From Aliidiomarina soli (GTDB taxonomy: Bacteria > Pseudomonadota > Gammaproteobacteria > Enterobacterales > Alteromonadaceae): a DNA stretch of 64,000 nt. Each line of letters opens with the position of its first letter. Position 1 is the stretch's first letter. The position numbers and the translations under genes were made by a program. The notes under the pieces are model-generated. The model was given only the letters and a program-made list of their open reading frames with translations. It had not been told where the DNA came from and searched no databases. Below are positions 55,134-64,000 of the stretch, in pieces. The stretch lies in the NCBI RefSeq assembly GCF_003986975.1, contig NZ_PIPO01000005.1, positions 282,214-346,213 of the forward strand. The letters are read 5' to 3'.

Positions 55134-56762
55134 ATGACTAGACAATTAAACGTCGCTCTGGCGCAAGTGAAACTGACGGTGGGCGCAATAGAAGCGAACA
55201 CGGATCGGGTGGTAGACACCGTCGCCAGACACTCAGACGCCGATATTCTGGTGTTCCCTGAACTGACTTTAACTGGTTACCCGCTCGAAGATATTGTCTA
55301 TCGCGCAGATCTATATGCGGGGCTTGAGCATGCGTTAGAACGCATTAAAGCAGCCAGCACAGATGTCGCTATTATGGTTGGCTACCCGGAGACCGATGGG
55401 CAGGCCATTTTCAATGCTGTGTCGGTATTTTATCAGGGTCTTCGTATTGCCCACTACCGTAAGCAAATATTACCCAATTACGGTGAGTTTGATGAAAAGC
55501 GCTACTTCACCGCGGGCACCGGAAGCACCGTCTTCGAATTCAAAGGCCATCAGATAGGCTTGCTGATATGTGAGGATCTCTGGCAGCAGGCTCCGATTGC
55601 GGGCGCCAAGGCGGCTGGGGCAGAACTTATATTGTCGACCAATGCATCGCCTTACGAAGAATATAAAGCGGCTCAGCGACTTCAGGTCCTGCACCAACGC
55701 TGGGCTGAAAGTGGCCTGCCAATTGTCTACGTGAACCAGGTCGGCGGCCAGGACGAATTACTTTTTGATGGCAATTCAATGGTCGTAGATGAGCATGGTC
55801 AGGCAGCGATTACCTTAAAGCATTGCGCTGAAGATGTGGTAACCGCGCAATTCAATGACGGAAAGCTGGTAAATAACGTCGACCATGGAACCGATAGCGC
55901 CGATGCGGCGCTGTATCAGGCGTTAACACTGGCACTCCATGACTATGTTAGCAAAAACGGTTTTTCTTCAGTATTGCTTGGTTTATCGGGTGGTATTGAT
56001 TCGGCCTTGACCCTGGCGCTGGCGGTGGACGCACTTGGAGCGGATCGGGTGCGCGCCGTTATGATGCCGTACCAGTACACGGCTGACATCAGTATTGAAG
56101 ATGCCAAACAACAAGCCGAGTGGTTGGGTTGCCAGTTCGATGTGGTGCCAGTTGCCCCCATGGTCGACAGCTTTATGCAGGTCGTTCCGGGTCTGACAGC
56201 CGATAAGCCGCGTGATACCACAGAAGAGAACTTACAGGCCCGTTGCCGTGGTGTGTTATTGATGGCATTGTCGAATAAAGAAGGCAGCCTGCTACTCAGC
56301 ACCGGAAATAAGAGCGAACTGGCGGTGGGTTACTGCACCTTGTACGGCGATATGTGTGGTGGTTTCGCGCCGATCAAAGATGTGTATAAAGAACGTGTTT
56401 ATGATCTGGCCAGATTCCGCAACACGCTAGGGGAGGCTATTCCGGAGCGGGTCATTACCCGACCGCCGTCTGCAGAGCTGGCTCCGGATCAGAAAGATCA
56501 GGACTCGTTGCCGCCTTATTCAGTACTTGATGAAATTATCGCCGCCTATGTTGAGCAAGATCAGTCACTTGCTGATATGATTAATGCAGGCTATGACGCT
56601 GAAACTGTAAAGCGCGTAGTTACTCTGGTTGACCGCAATGAATACAAGCGGCGCCAGGGCGCTGTCGGGCCGAAGGTTACCCGACGTAATTTTGGTCGTG
56701 ACAGACGCTACCCGATTACCAGCCGCTACTTGCAGAGTATGTTGGCGCGGACTGAAGATTAA
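55134..56762 (+). CDS. nadE: Glutamine-dependent NAD+ synthetase
   Basis: 542-residue enzyme making NAD from nicotinic acid adenine dinucleotide. The N-terminal nitrilase-type glutaminase has the catalytic triad Glu43 (F-P-E-L-T), Lys110 (R-K-Q-I-L-P) and Cys146 (L-I-C-E-D-L-W); the C-terminal synthetase has the pyrophosphatase loop S285-G-G-I-D-S290 and S-T-G-N-K-S-E-L-A-V-G-Y. ATG 55134 is chosen since the family starts near M-T-R-Q-L-N-V-A-L-A-Q; upstream ATG 55104 and TTG 55101 have no better support. glnB follows after 39 bases, so it is probably controlled together with PII. Confidence 0.95.
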   Translation: MTRQLNVALAQVKLTVGAIEANTDRVVDTVARHSDADILVFPELTLTGYPLEDIVYRADLYAGLEHALERIKAASTDVAIMVGYPETDGQAIFNAVSVFYQGLRIAHYRKQILPNYGEFDEKRYFTAGTGSTVFEFKGHQIGLLICEDLWQQAPIAGAKAAGAELILSTNASPYEEYKAAQRLQVLHQRWAESGLPIVYVNQVGGQDELLFDGNSMVVDEHGQAAITLKHCAEDVVTAQFNDGKLVNNVDHGTDSADAALYQALTLALHDYVSKNGFSSVLLGLSGGIDSALTLALAVDALGADRVRAVMMPYQYTADISIEDAKQQAEWLGCQFDVVPVAPMVDSFMQVVPGLTADKPRDTTEENLQARCRGVLLMALSNKEGSLLLSTGNKSELAVGYCTLYGDMCGGFAPIKDVYKERVYDLARFRNTLGEAIPERVITRPPSAELAPDQKDQDSLPPYSVLDEIIAAYVEQDQSLADMINAGYDAETVKRVVTLVDRNEYKRRQGAVGPKVTRRNFGRDRRYPITSRYLQSMLARTED

Positions 56763-57140
<378 letters not shown>

Positions 57141-57176
57141 GGTCTGGCGCTAGTAGTGCAAACCCTCCGCGTTCAG

Positions 57177-57211
57177 TAAAAAGAAAGCCAGCAACTGCTG
57201 GCTTTCTTTTT
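57177..57211. terminator. Bidirectional terminator between glnB and bamD
   Basis: Stem AAGAAAGCCAGCA/TGCTGGCTTTCTT (57181-57193 with 57196-57208). T run on the plus strand (57207-57211) and A run before the stem serve both convergent genes. Confidence 0.9.
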
Positions 57212-57242
57212 GTCTGTTTCTGTCGAACTTAAACGTCCCGCT

Positions 57243-58001
57243 TTAGCCACCAGCAAGCCGATGCTGTGGGAAGTTCAAACGTAACACGGCCAACGCATCA
57301 TCACGCAGGTCTTCTAAGCCCAGCGCGTCGTAGGCGGTAATCATCAGTTCCAGTGCTTGCTCAACTTCCGGCACCTGAGGGAAGCTTTCAAGAATATATT
57401 GCCCTCGACGCGCGGCAGCCATATAGGCTTCGCGGCGCATGTAATATTCGCCAGCGCTTAGTTCATACTGAGCTAAACGTGACTGGATCCCTATCATGCG
57501 TAAGCGGGCATCGGCGGCATACTGGCTTTCCGGGTGACGTTCCAGTAATTGACGAAAGTCTTCAAAAGCTTGCTCGGAATAGCTTTTATCGCGGTCTGAA
57601 CGGTCAATACCAACCAGACGGTGGAAGGCATTGTCTTCCAATTGGAGGTGAACCAAGCCGCGCATATAGCGCACGTAATCTGCATCCACGTGATTTGGAT
57701 TCAAGCGCAGGAAGCGGTCAATTGCAGTCAGCGCACGGTCCTGATCAGCCACATGGTAATAAACATAAATCAGATCGAGTTGAACCTGGTTAATATGGGC
57801 ACCAAACGGATAACGGCTTTCGATGTTGCGCAAGGTTTGCGAGGCCATGGTAAAATTGCCTGAATTTAAATAGCTTTGCGCTTGTTCATACATTTGCTCA
57901 GCAGAACCCTGCATCTGGCGTTCACGCTCACGATCAGGATTTGAAGAACAGCCAGTCAGAATGAATGACATCAGGAATACAGAGAGGAGCACAACTTTCA
58001 T
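57243..58001 (-). CDS. bamD: Outer membrane assembly lipoprotein BamD
   Basis: 252-residue lipoprotein of the BAM complex that inserts outer-membrane beta-barrels. Signal peptide ends L-T-G-C with Cys18. Tetratricopeptide repeats follow, with Y-E-Q-A-Q-S-Y-L-N-S-G-N-F, R-Y-P-F-G and Y-Y-H-V-A-D-Q-D-R-A as typical BamD stretches. Divergent from rluD, as in many gammaproteobacteria. Ribosome-binding AAGG lies just before the ATG on the minus strand. Confidence 0.96.
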   Translation of the reverse strand: MKVVLLSVFLMSFILTGCSSNPDRERERQMQGSAEQMYEQAQSYLNSGNFTMASQTLRNIESRYPFGAHINQVQLDLIYVYYHVADQDRALTAIDRFLRLNPNHVDADYVRYMRGLVHLQLEDNAFHRLVGIDRSDRDKSYSEQAFEDFRQLLERHPESQYAADARLRMIGIQSRLAQYELSAGEYYMRREAYMAAARRGQYILESFPQVPEVEQALELMITAYDALGLEDLRDDALAVLRLNFPQHRLAGG

Positions 58002-58118
58002 AAGGAACCTTTGCTACCTTTTATTGCTTTTGCTTTAGTCATACCCATATAAAACAGGTACACTTGCGATTAATTCGGCATTCTACCTTAGCGACTACAG
58101 GTTTCACAGCAGATATTT

Positions 58119-59096
58119 ATGACCCAACAGATTACTCACGAAGCAGTTATTGACGAGCATCATTTTGGAATGCGTTTCGACCAGGTGCTGGCGGAATTGT
58201 TCCCGGATTATTCACGCTCACGTTTGAAAGACTGGATTGTTGACGGCAAAGTTACTCTGGATGGCAAGGTAGTTACCAAGCCTCGCGAGAAAGTTCTGCC
58301 TGGTATGGCAGTCCGTCTGGACGCGCAGGTAGAAAGCGAAGAACGCTTTGAAGCCCAGCCTATAGACCTCGATATTGTTTTCGAAGACGAGCACATTCTG
58401 GTGCTGAACAAACCTGCCGGGCTGGTGGTCCATCCTGGCGCTGGTACCCCGGACGGAACTATCCTCAATGCTCTGTTGCACCATCATCAAGGCGCGGCTC
58501 AACTGGCCCGGGCCGGCATTGTGCATCGGCTGGACAAAGACACCACAGGTTTGATGGTGGTAGCGAAAAGCATTGCCGCTCAAACCCATTTAGTCACTGC
58601 ATTGCAGGCGCGTGACATTACCCGCGAATATGAAGCTATAGTAAATGGGGTGATGACGGCGGGCGGTCAGGTTGACGAACCAGTCGGCCGGCACCCAACG
58701 AAGCGAACCCATATGGCGGTGGTTAGCAGTGGTAAACCGGCGGTAACACATTATCGGGTTGCCGAGCGTTTCCGCTTGCATACCCGACTGCGTTTGCGTT
58801 TGGAAAGTGGGCGTACTCACCAAATCCGGGTCCACATGGCTCACCTGCGGCATCCACTAGTGGGTGACTTGCAATATGGTGGCCGGCCACGTCCGCCACA
58901 GGGCGGTAGCGATGAACTTTTGACCGCGCTGCGCGGGTTCAAGCGGCAGGCGTTGCATGCGGTCAAGTTAGCATTGCATCACCCAATAAGTGGCGAACTG
59001 ATGAGCTGGGAAGCGCCAGTGCCCGATGACATGTTAGCGATAGCCGAGTTATTGCGTAAGGATGCGCATGGAGTGGACGATGATTACAACCTTTAA
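58119..59096 (+). CDS. rluD: 23S rRNA pseudouridine synthase RluD
   Basis: 325-residue enzyme that makes the three pseudouridines (1911, 1915, 1917) of 23S rRNA helix 69. An S4-like RNA-binding domain (~15-80, F-D-Q-V-L-A-E-L-F-P-D-Y-S-R-S-R-L) precedes the catalytic domain; the nucleophile is Asp139 in H-R-L-D-K-D-T-T-G. L-E-S-G-R-T-H-Q-I-R-V-H-M is the second family motif. Overlaps pgeF by 17 bases. Divergent from bamD. Confidence 0.96.
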   Translation: MTQQITHEAVIDEHHFGMRFDQVLAELFPDYSRSRLKDWIVDGKVTLDGKVVTKPREKVLPGMAVRLDAQVESEERFEAQPIDLDIVFEDEHILVLNKPAGLVVHPGAGTPDGTILNALLHHHQGAAQLARAGIVHRLDKDTTGLMVVAKSIAAQTHLVTALQARDITREYEAIVNGVMTAGGQVDEPVGRHPTKRTHMAVVSSGKPAVTHYRVAERFRLHTRLRLRLESGRTHQIRVHMAHLRHPLVGDLQYGGRPRPPQGGSDELLTALRGFKRQALHAVKLALHHPISGELMSWEAPVPDDMLAIAELLRKDAHGVDDDYNL

Positions 59097-59811
59097 AGCC
59101 GACTGGCCTGTTACCAGTGAAGTGAATGCTTTAACCACGACCCGCAGCGGCGGCGTCAGTGTGTCGCCGTTTGGTCAATTGAATGTTGCGACTCATGTTG
59201 GCGATTTGCCGGCTGCAGTTCAGGAGAACCGACGTCGACTCAGTCAGCAGTTAGAATTGCCGACAGAACCTAATTGGTTGAGCCAGACCCACAGTAATGG
59301 AATGGTGCGCATCGGCGAGCAGGGGTTGCAGGATTTGCCGGATGCGGATGCGGCGTATACCGATGTTGCGGGTCAGGTACTGGTGATTATGACCGCTGAT
59401 TGCCTGCCGGTTTTCCTGGCGACAAAAGACGGTAGTGAATTGGCATTGGTTCATGCGGGCTGGCGTGGCATGGTCAATGGCATTATTGGTCGTGCATTGA
59501 AACAATTTGAGGCTCCGGCCGACGAAATTTGTGTCTGGCTGGGGCCTGCTATCAGCCAGCAGGCATTTGAAGTGGGTGACGACGTGCGTGATTTAATTAT
59601 CGGGCGTAACGCAGAACATGCCAGCGCGTTTCAGCGTTACCAGATGCACTGGAAAGCCGATTTGTATGAAATAGCCCGCCAGCAACTGGCTGGCAAAGTG
59701 GGCTTTATTGGCGGTGGCGACCACTGCACCTATACAGAAAGCAAACTGTTCTATTCCTACCGTCGTGATGGCACCACTGGCCGGATGGCTAACTTACTTT
59801 GGAAAAGTTGA
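59080..59811 (+). CDS. pgeF: YfiH/PgeF laccase-domain protein
   Basis: 243-residue protein of the YfiH family: a polyphenol-oxidase-like fold reported to hydrolyse misincorporated peptidoglycan muropeptide or act on purine nucleosides. The metal/catalytic triad is His71 (Q-T-H-S), Cys108 (T-A-D-C-L-P) and His125 (H-A-G-W-R-G). ATG 59080 is chosen with GGAG at 59070-59073; ATGs at 59062 and 59068 would be longer. The start lies inside rluD, which gives tight coupling, a common pair in this group. Confidence 0.92.
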   Translation: MITTFKADWPVTSEVNALTTTRSGGVSVSPFGQLNVATHVGDLPAAVQENRRRLSQQLELPTEPNWLSQTHSNGMVRIGEQGLQDLPDADAAYTDVAGQVLVIMTADCLPVFLATKDGSELALVHAGWRGMVNGIIGRALKQFEAPADEICVWLGPAISQQAFEVGDDVRDLIIGRNAEHASAFQRYQMHWKADLYEIARQQLAGKVGFIGGGDHCTYTESKLFYSYRRDGTTGRMANLLWKS

Positions 59812-59830
59812 TCCTGAATCAACCAGTGAC

Positions 59831-59859
59831 CTTGAAATTGGGTAAATAATACCCACATT
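59831..59859 (+). promoter_or_regulatory. Sigma-32 heat-shock promoter of clpB
   Basis: CTTGAAA at 59831-59837, 14-base spacer, CCCACATT at 59852-59859, a near-consensus match to CTTGAAA-N(11-16)-CCCATNT, 31 bases before clpB. Confidence 0.92.
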
Positions 59860-59890
59860 AAAAGCAATGATGTTTTTAAGGAGAAGGTAA

Positions 59891-62464
59891 ATGCGCCTGG
59901 ACCGATTCACCAGTAAATTTCAGTTAGCGATTTCCGATGCTCAGTCGTTAGCGCTCGGCCGCGACCACCAATATATAGAACCCATCCACTTGATGAGCGC
60001 ATTGCTCAATCAGGACGGCGGCACAGTGCGTCAGCTATTGCAGAACACTGGAGTAAATATTCCCACCTTTCGCGCCCAGTTATCAAAGGCGTTAGATGAT
60101 ATTCCTCAGGTTGAAGGAACCGGCGGTGAAGTTCAGCTGAGTTCTGCCTCTGCAACGCTGCTTAATCTGTGTGACAAATATGCGCAAAAGCGCAAAGACA
60201 AATACATCTCCAGCGAGCTTTTTGTGCTGGCGGCGTTGGAAGACAAAGGTAAGCTTGGTGAGTTACTGAAAAAGCAGGGTGTTGAGGCTGGCAAGGTCGA
60301 CAAAGCTATTAACGATATACGCAATGGTCAGCAGATCGATGATCCGAATGCCGAAGAGCAACGCCAGGCGCTCGACAAGTACACCATTGATTTAACCGAG
60401 CGAGCAGAGCAGGGCAAGCTGGACCCGGTGATCGGCCGTGACGAAGAGATCCGCCGTACCATTCAGGTTCTCCAGCGTCGGACAAAGAATAATCCAGTGC
60501 TGATCGGTGAGCCCGGTGTGGGTAAAACAGCTATTGTGGAAGGCCTGGCGCAACGAATTATCAATGGCGAGGTGCCTGAGGGTTTAAAACACAAGCGGGT
60601 GTTGTCGCTTGATTTAGGCTCGCTGTTGGCCGGTGCAAAATACCGGGGCGAGTTTGAAGAACGCTTAAAAGCGGTGCTCAATGAGCTGCAACAGGAAGAG
60701 GGCGCCGTTATCCTCTTTATTGATGAACTCCATACCATGGTTGGCGCCGGTAAGGCGGACGGGGCCATGGATGCCGGTAATATGCTCAAGCCTGCACTAG
60801 CCCGCGGTGAGCTGCATTGTGTGGGGGCGACCACCCTGGATGAGTATCGTCAGTACATTGAAAAAGATGCTGCCTTAGAGCGACGTTTCCAGAAAGTGCT
60901 GGTTGATGAGCCGTCGGTGGAAGATACCATCGCAATTTTGCGCGGACTAAAAGAAAAGTACGAACTTCATCACTCAGTCGAGATTACTGATCCCGCTATT
61001 GTTGCTGCTGCCTCCTTGTCCCATCGCTACATAAGCGATCGTCAGTTGCCTGATAAAGCGATCGATTTGATTGACGAGGCAGCCTCGAGCATCCGTATGC
61101 AGATTGACTCAAAGCCTGAGGAGCTGGACCGTCTCGAGCGCAGAATGATTCAGCTCAAACTTGAACGTGAAGCATTGCGTAAAGAGAAAGACGACGCCAG
61201 TAAAAAGCGCTTTGAATTGCTGGAAGATGAAATCGGTGAGCTTGAAATCAAATACAAAGAGCTGGATGAAATCTGGAATACGGAGAAAGCGGCTCTGCAA
61301 GGGCACCAACATATTAAAGAACAATTGGATCAGGCGCGTCAGGATATGGAAGTGGCTCGTCGGGCTGGCGATTTAAATCGGATGTCCGAGCTGCAATACG
61401 GCCGCATTCCTGAACTGGAGCGCCAGTTAGATCTTGCACTGCAAGCTGAAATGCAGGATATGAGCTTGTTGCGAAACCGTGTTTCAGAAGAAGAGATTGC
61501 TGAAGTACTGTCGCGCTGGACTGGCATTCCGGTGTCACGCATGCTCGAAGGCGAGCGCGATAAGCTATTGAGAATGGAAGACGAGTTGCATAAGCGGGTT
61601 ATTGGTCAACATGAAGCAGTAGTTTCGGTGGCCAACGCGATTCGTCGGTCACGAGCTGGTCTGGGTGACCCGGACCGTCCGATCGGCTCTTTTATGTTTC
61701 TCGGCCCTACCGGTGTTGGTAAGACCGAATTATGCAAAGCTTTAGCTAATTTCATGTTCGACACCGACGCCGCGATGGTGCGGATTGATATGTCTGAATT
61801 CATGGAGAAGCACTCGGTGTCACGTCTGGTCGGTGCGCCTCCTGGCTATGTTGGTTATGAAGAAGGTGGCTACTTGACTGAAGCAGTCAGACGGCGTCCA
61901 TACTCCGTCATTCTGTTGGATGAGGTGGAGAAAGCGCATCCCGATGTCTTTAATATCCTGCTTCAGGTGTTGGATGATGGGCGTTTGACCGATGGTCAGG
62001 GGCGCACGGTGGACTTCAAAAACACTGTGATCATTATGACCTCGAACCTTGGCTCAGAATTGATTCAGGAAAAAGCGGGTGAAGTGGACTATCAGCAAAT
62101 GAAGAATCTGATTATGCAGGTTCTGGCGGGCCACTTCCGTCCTGAGTTTTTGAACCGTGTTGATGAAACCGTGGTCTTCCATCCGCTCAGTAACACGCAT
62201 ATTAAGAAAATTGCGGGCATTCAGATGAAGCGGTTATTGTTGCGACTTCAGGAAAAAGGCTTTGAACTTGAGGTTAGCGACTCAGCGCTGGAACAACTGG
62301 CTAAGGTTGGGTTTGATCCTGTTTTCGGAGCACGCCCGCTAAAACGAGCGATTCAGCACGAACTGGAAAACCCATTAGCGCATAAGTTGCTTGCGGGAGA
62401 ACTGCAACCTGGTAAAACGATCCATGTCGATTCAGGTGGCGATGGTTTAACCATTCACCAGTAA
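59891..62464 (+). CDS. clpB: ATP-dependent disaggregase ClpB
   Basis: 857-residue Hsp100 chaperone that pulls polypeptides out of aggregates with DnaK. N-terminal Clp repeats (~1-145), first AAA+ domain with Walker A G206-E-P-G-V-G-K-T, the long coiled-coil middle domain (~400-525, [18 protein letters not shown]) that marks ClpB rather than ClpA, and second AAA+ domain with G605-P-T-G-V-G-K-T. AAGGAGAAGG precedes the ATG. Heat-shock promoter upstream. Confidence 0.98.
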   Translation: MRLDRFTSKFQLAISDAQSLALGRDHQYIEPIHLMSALLNQDGGTVRQLLQNTGVNIPTFRAQLSKALDDIPQVEGTGGEVQLSSASATLLNLCDKYAQKRKDKYISSELFVLAALEDKGKLGELLKKQGVEAGKVDKAINDIRNGQQIDDPNAEEQRQALDKYTIDLTERAEQGKLDPVIGRDEEIRRTIQVLQRRTKNNPVLIGEPGVGKTAIVEGLAQRIINGEVPEGLKHKRVLSLDLGSLLAGAKYRGEFEERLKAVLNELQQEEGAVILFIDELHTMVGAGKADGAMDAGNMLKPALARGELHCVGATTLDEYRQYIEKDAALERRFQKVLVDEPSVEDTIAILRGLKEKYELHHSVEITDPAIVAAASLSHRYISDRQLPDKAIDLIDEAASSIRMQIDSKPEELDRLERRMIQLKLEREALRKEKDDASKKRFELLEDEIGELEIKYKELDEIWNTEKAALQGHQHIKEQLDQARQDMEVARRAGDLNRMSELQYGRIPELERQLDLALQAEMQDMSLLRNRVSEEEIAEVLSRWTGIPVSRMLEGERDKLLRMEDELHKRVIGQHEAVVSVANAIRRSRAGLGDPDRPIGSFMFLGPTGVGKTELCKALANFMFDTDAAMVRIDMSEFMEKHSVSRLVGAPPGYVGYEEGGYLTEAVRRRPYSVILLDEVEKAHPDVFNILLQVLDDGRLTDGQGRTVDFKNTVIIMTSNLGSELIQEKAGEVDYQQMKNLIMQVLAGHFRPEFLNRVDETVVFHPLSNTHIKKIAGIQMKRLLLRLQEKGFELEVSDSALEQLAKVGFDPVFGARPLKRAIQHELENPLAHKLLAGELQPGKTIHVDSGGDGLTIHQ

Positions 62465-62480
62465 CTATCAGCACTGAAAA

Positions 62481-62502
62481 AAGGCTCCCGCGGGAGCCTT
62501 TT
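62481..62502 (+). terminator. Rho-independent terminator after clpB
   Basis: Stem AAGGCTCCCG/CGGGAGCCTT, a near loopless palindrome whose centre opens into the loop, followed by TTCT; A run upstream. Confidence 0.8.
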
Positions 62503-62593
62503 CTGCTCTCGCAGGTATTTATGCACTTGTTTAAGTCTATGGTATTCTTAGTGCCAGTATCTTTTATTCATTTTCTCCGACAGGACTTATGAT

Positions 62594-63469
62594 ATGTCAG
62601 AACAGCATCAGGATTCAGCAAGTCATAAACGACGCGGTATTTATTTACTGCCAAACTTATTGACAACTGCTGGTCTTTTTTCAGGCTTTTTCGCCATCGT
62701 TTCCTCAATGAACGGCCAGTTTGAAATGGCTGCTATCGCAATTTTTATTGCCATGGTATTTGATGGGCTCGATGGACGTGTGGCACGCATGACTCACACC
62801 GAAAGTGATTTCGGTGCTGAGTACGACAGCATGGCAGACATTGTTTCATTCGGTATGGCGCCTGCGCTAGTGGCTTATAACTGGGCGCTGGCTGACTTAG
62901 GTAAGCTAGGCTGGCTGGCAGCGTTTATATTTGTAGCGGGTGGCGCCCTGCGTCTGGCTCGTTTTAATACCATGTTAGGGGTTTCCGATAAGCGCTACTT
63001 CCAGGGCCTGGCGATTCCAAGTGCTGCAGCCATTGTGTCTGGTATGGTCTGGGTTGGCGCTAAGTATGAAATTGATCCTGAAAATGTAAGCCTGCTGGTC
63101 GCACTCTTTACCATTGCGTGTGGTCTGTTGATGGTGAGTAACTTCCGCTATCACTCATTTAAGGATGTCGATTGGCGCGGTAAGGTTAACTTCCTTGTTA
63201 TTTTAATGGTAGTACTGGTGTTTGTAGTTGTTGCTACTGAACCAGCTTTAGTCCTTTTTGTTCTCTTTACAGCCTATGCTATTTCAGGTCCGGTCCTGAC
63301 TATCAAGAATGTGCATAAACTGAAACTTGAACACGTGTTGGGTGATCAGTCGGATGATTCAGACGCGGACTTTAAGCCAGAACAAGAGAAGGCAGCTGCA
63401 AAAGCTAAAGCCGAAAGTAAAGAAGCTGATGATTCAGTTGACCAGGATGAGAACACACCGAAAACCTAG
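62594..63469 (+). CDS. pssA: CDP-diacylglycerol-serine O-phosphatidyltransferase
   Basis: 291-residue integral membrane enzyme making phosphatidylserine, precursor of phosphatidylethanolamine. The CDP-alcohol phosphotransferase motif is D-G-L-D-G-R-V-A-R, then G-A-E-Y-D-S-M-A-D with catalytic Asp residues. About eight hydrophobic helices and a hydrophilic, Lys/Glu/Asp-rich tail (~245-291). This is the membrane-embedded Bacillus-like type, not the soluble E. coli phospholipase-D type, as usual in marine gammaproteobacteria. A terminator follows. Confidence 0.95.
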   Translation: MSEQHQDSASHKRRGIYLLPNLLTTAGLFSGFFAIVSSMNGQFEMAAIAIFIAMVFDGLDGRVARMTHTESDFGAEYDSMADIVSFGMAPALVAYNWALADLGKLGWLAAFIFVAGGALRLARFNTMLGVSDKRYFQGLAIPSAAAIVSGMVWVGAKYEIDPENVSLLVALFTIACGLLMVSNFRYHSFKDVDWRGKVNFLVILMVVLVFVVVATEPALVLFVLFTAYAISGPVLTIKNVHKLKLEHVLGDQSDDSDADFKPEQEKAAAKAKAESKEADDSVDQDENTPKT

Positions 63470-63502
63470 TCAGCACTGCAGTTACTAGTGAGTAATATAT
63501 TT

Positions 63503-63527
63503 AAAAAGGCCCTGAGGGGCCTTTTTT
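63503..63527 (+). terminator. Rho-independent terminator after pssA
   Basis: Stem AAAAAGGCCC/GGGCCTTTTT with TGAG(G) loop and T run. Separates pssA from the rRNA leader. Confidence 0.9.
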
Positions 63528-63601
63528 CGTATGATACACAGCCATTTTGGGTGGAAAGTGAGCGCTTGGAGCGGTTTTTTCAATAAAGTTAAGAAAAGGG
63601 G

Positions 63602-63629
63602 TTGCGTGCAGCGAGAAGATCTCTATAAT
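63602..63629 (+). promoter_or_regulatory. rRNA operon promoter P1
   Basis: TTGCGT (63602-63607) and TATAAT (63624-63629) are 16 bases apart, preceded by an A/T-rich tract (~63575-63598) that may act as an UP element and followed by TCGCCTCC, a GC-rich discriminator typical of rrn promoters. Start point near 63637. Confidence 0.8.
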
Positions 63630-63748
63630 TCGCCTCCGTTGTCAGGGCACATTGAGCGCACAGACAACCCTTGAAGCTCCTGAGTTCATTACGAATTAGT
63701 CGAGCACAAGGGCTGAAGAAAAAGTTCAAAATTCTTAATGAATGGGGC

Positions 63749-63776
63749 TTGACTTCAGTAACCGGAAGCGTAGAAT
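63749..63776 (+). promoter_or_regulatory. rRNA operon promoter P2
   Basis: TTGACT (63749-63754) and TAGAAT (63771-63776) with a 16-base spacer and a GCGCATCC discriminator; start point near 63783. About 147 bases downstream of P1, giving a tandem arrangement. Confidence 0.85.
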
Positions 63777-63810
63777 GCGCATCCCTGCTACGGCAAAAGT
63801 CGTACGCAAC

Positions 63811-63822
63811 GTTCTTTAACAA
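63811..63822 (+). promoter_or_regulatory. rrn antitermination boxA
   Basis: GTTCTTTAACAA matches the boxA consensus (TGCTCTTTAACA) bound by NusB-S10. Confidence 0.85.
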
Positions 63823-63878
63823 TCTATCAAAGCCAAGCAATCTGTGTGGGCACTTACATTGATTGAGCAACTTAAAAA

Positions 63879-63892
63879 GCTACTTCGGTAGC
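63879..63892 (+). promoter_or_regulatory. UUCG-capped hairpin in rRNA leader
   Basis: GCTAC-TTCG-GTAGC, a perfect 5-bp stem with an extra-stable tetraloop, 57 bases after boxA. May help leader folding or processing. Confidence 0.75.
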
Positions 63893-64000
63893 AGATCTCA
63901 ACCACAGGCTTGTCCTGCAGGTAGGGTCAAATTTGCTCTTGAAATGCTGGTGACCATAAGATTCAAGTAATTAATTACTTCTATTTTAGAAGAACCAACG

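Larger units (their letters stand above)
63783..64000 (+). ncRNA. Leader of an rRNA operon (16S gene beyond window)
   Basis: Non-coding leader: boxA GTTCTTTAACAA, a UUCG hairpin, and A/T-rich tail. No 16S 5' sequence (AGAGTTTGATC) is reached by position 64000. The open frames in this stretch have no protein-like features. Length and signals are those of a gammaproteobacterial rrn leader. Confidence 0.85.

Noticed and set aside
63589..63870. Open frame on the minus strand over the rRNA leader
   Set aside because: Overlaps the promoters, boxA and leader; no protein features.

Overview
The window reads as the chromosome of a polarly flagellated, probably marine gammaproteobacterium of the Alteromonadales. 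The Idiomarina/Pseudidiomarina group is my best guess, made from remembered protein resemblance and not tested. It is almost fully coding, with ordinary housekeeping genes, one tRNA and the 5' leader of an rRNA operon. I see no prophage, insertion sequence, CRISPR array or plasmid gene.

Left third (1-20 kb): signalling. A TVP38-type membrane protein is followed by an MHYT-PAS-GGDEF-EAL c-di-GMP protein next to a chemoreceptor, then two unknown membrane proteins. Next comes a tightly overlapping operon (7516-15492): an RsbQ-like alpha/beta hydrolase, a UMF1-type transporter, a PAS histidine kinase, a response regulator with a degenerate HD-GYP domain, a LOV-GGDEF-EAL-REC protein with an intact flavin-cysteine motif, and a secreted PHB-depolymerase-like lipoprotein. 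This is the most interesting part: it looks like a combined chemical and blue-light input to c-di-GMP. A GAF histidine kinase, a second chemoreceptor and a LysR regulator follow.

Middle (20-37 kb): metabolism. The glyoxylate shunt (aceK, aceB, aceA) reads rightwards. A membrane PAS protein without output and tRNA-Phe follow; the tRNA trailer carries repeated copies of its own 3' end and serial terminators. Then come speA, speB and pfkA (polyamines, glycolysis), an Ldh2-type dehydrogenase, pdxH, a REC-DUF3369 protein, an exported amidohydrolase and a propeller-like lipoprotein.

Flagellar block (36.5-55.1 kb): a LuxR-type regulator with Glu in place of the phosphoacceptor Asp and a DUF1285 protein lead into flrA, then flrB-flrC, fliEFGHIJ, fliKL, fliMNOPQR and flhB. 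I find sigma-54 (-24/-12) promoter matches before flrB, fliE, fliK and fliM, consistent with the FlrA/FlrBC hierarchy of polar flagella.

Right end (55-64 kb): glutamine-dependent nadE next to glnB, convergent bamD, rluD-pgeF, clpB behind a clear sigma-32 promoter, pssA, and an rRNA leader with tandem promoters, a boxA and a UUCG hairpin. The 16S gene itself would begin beyond the window.
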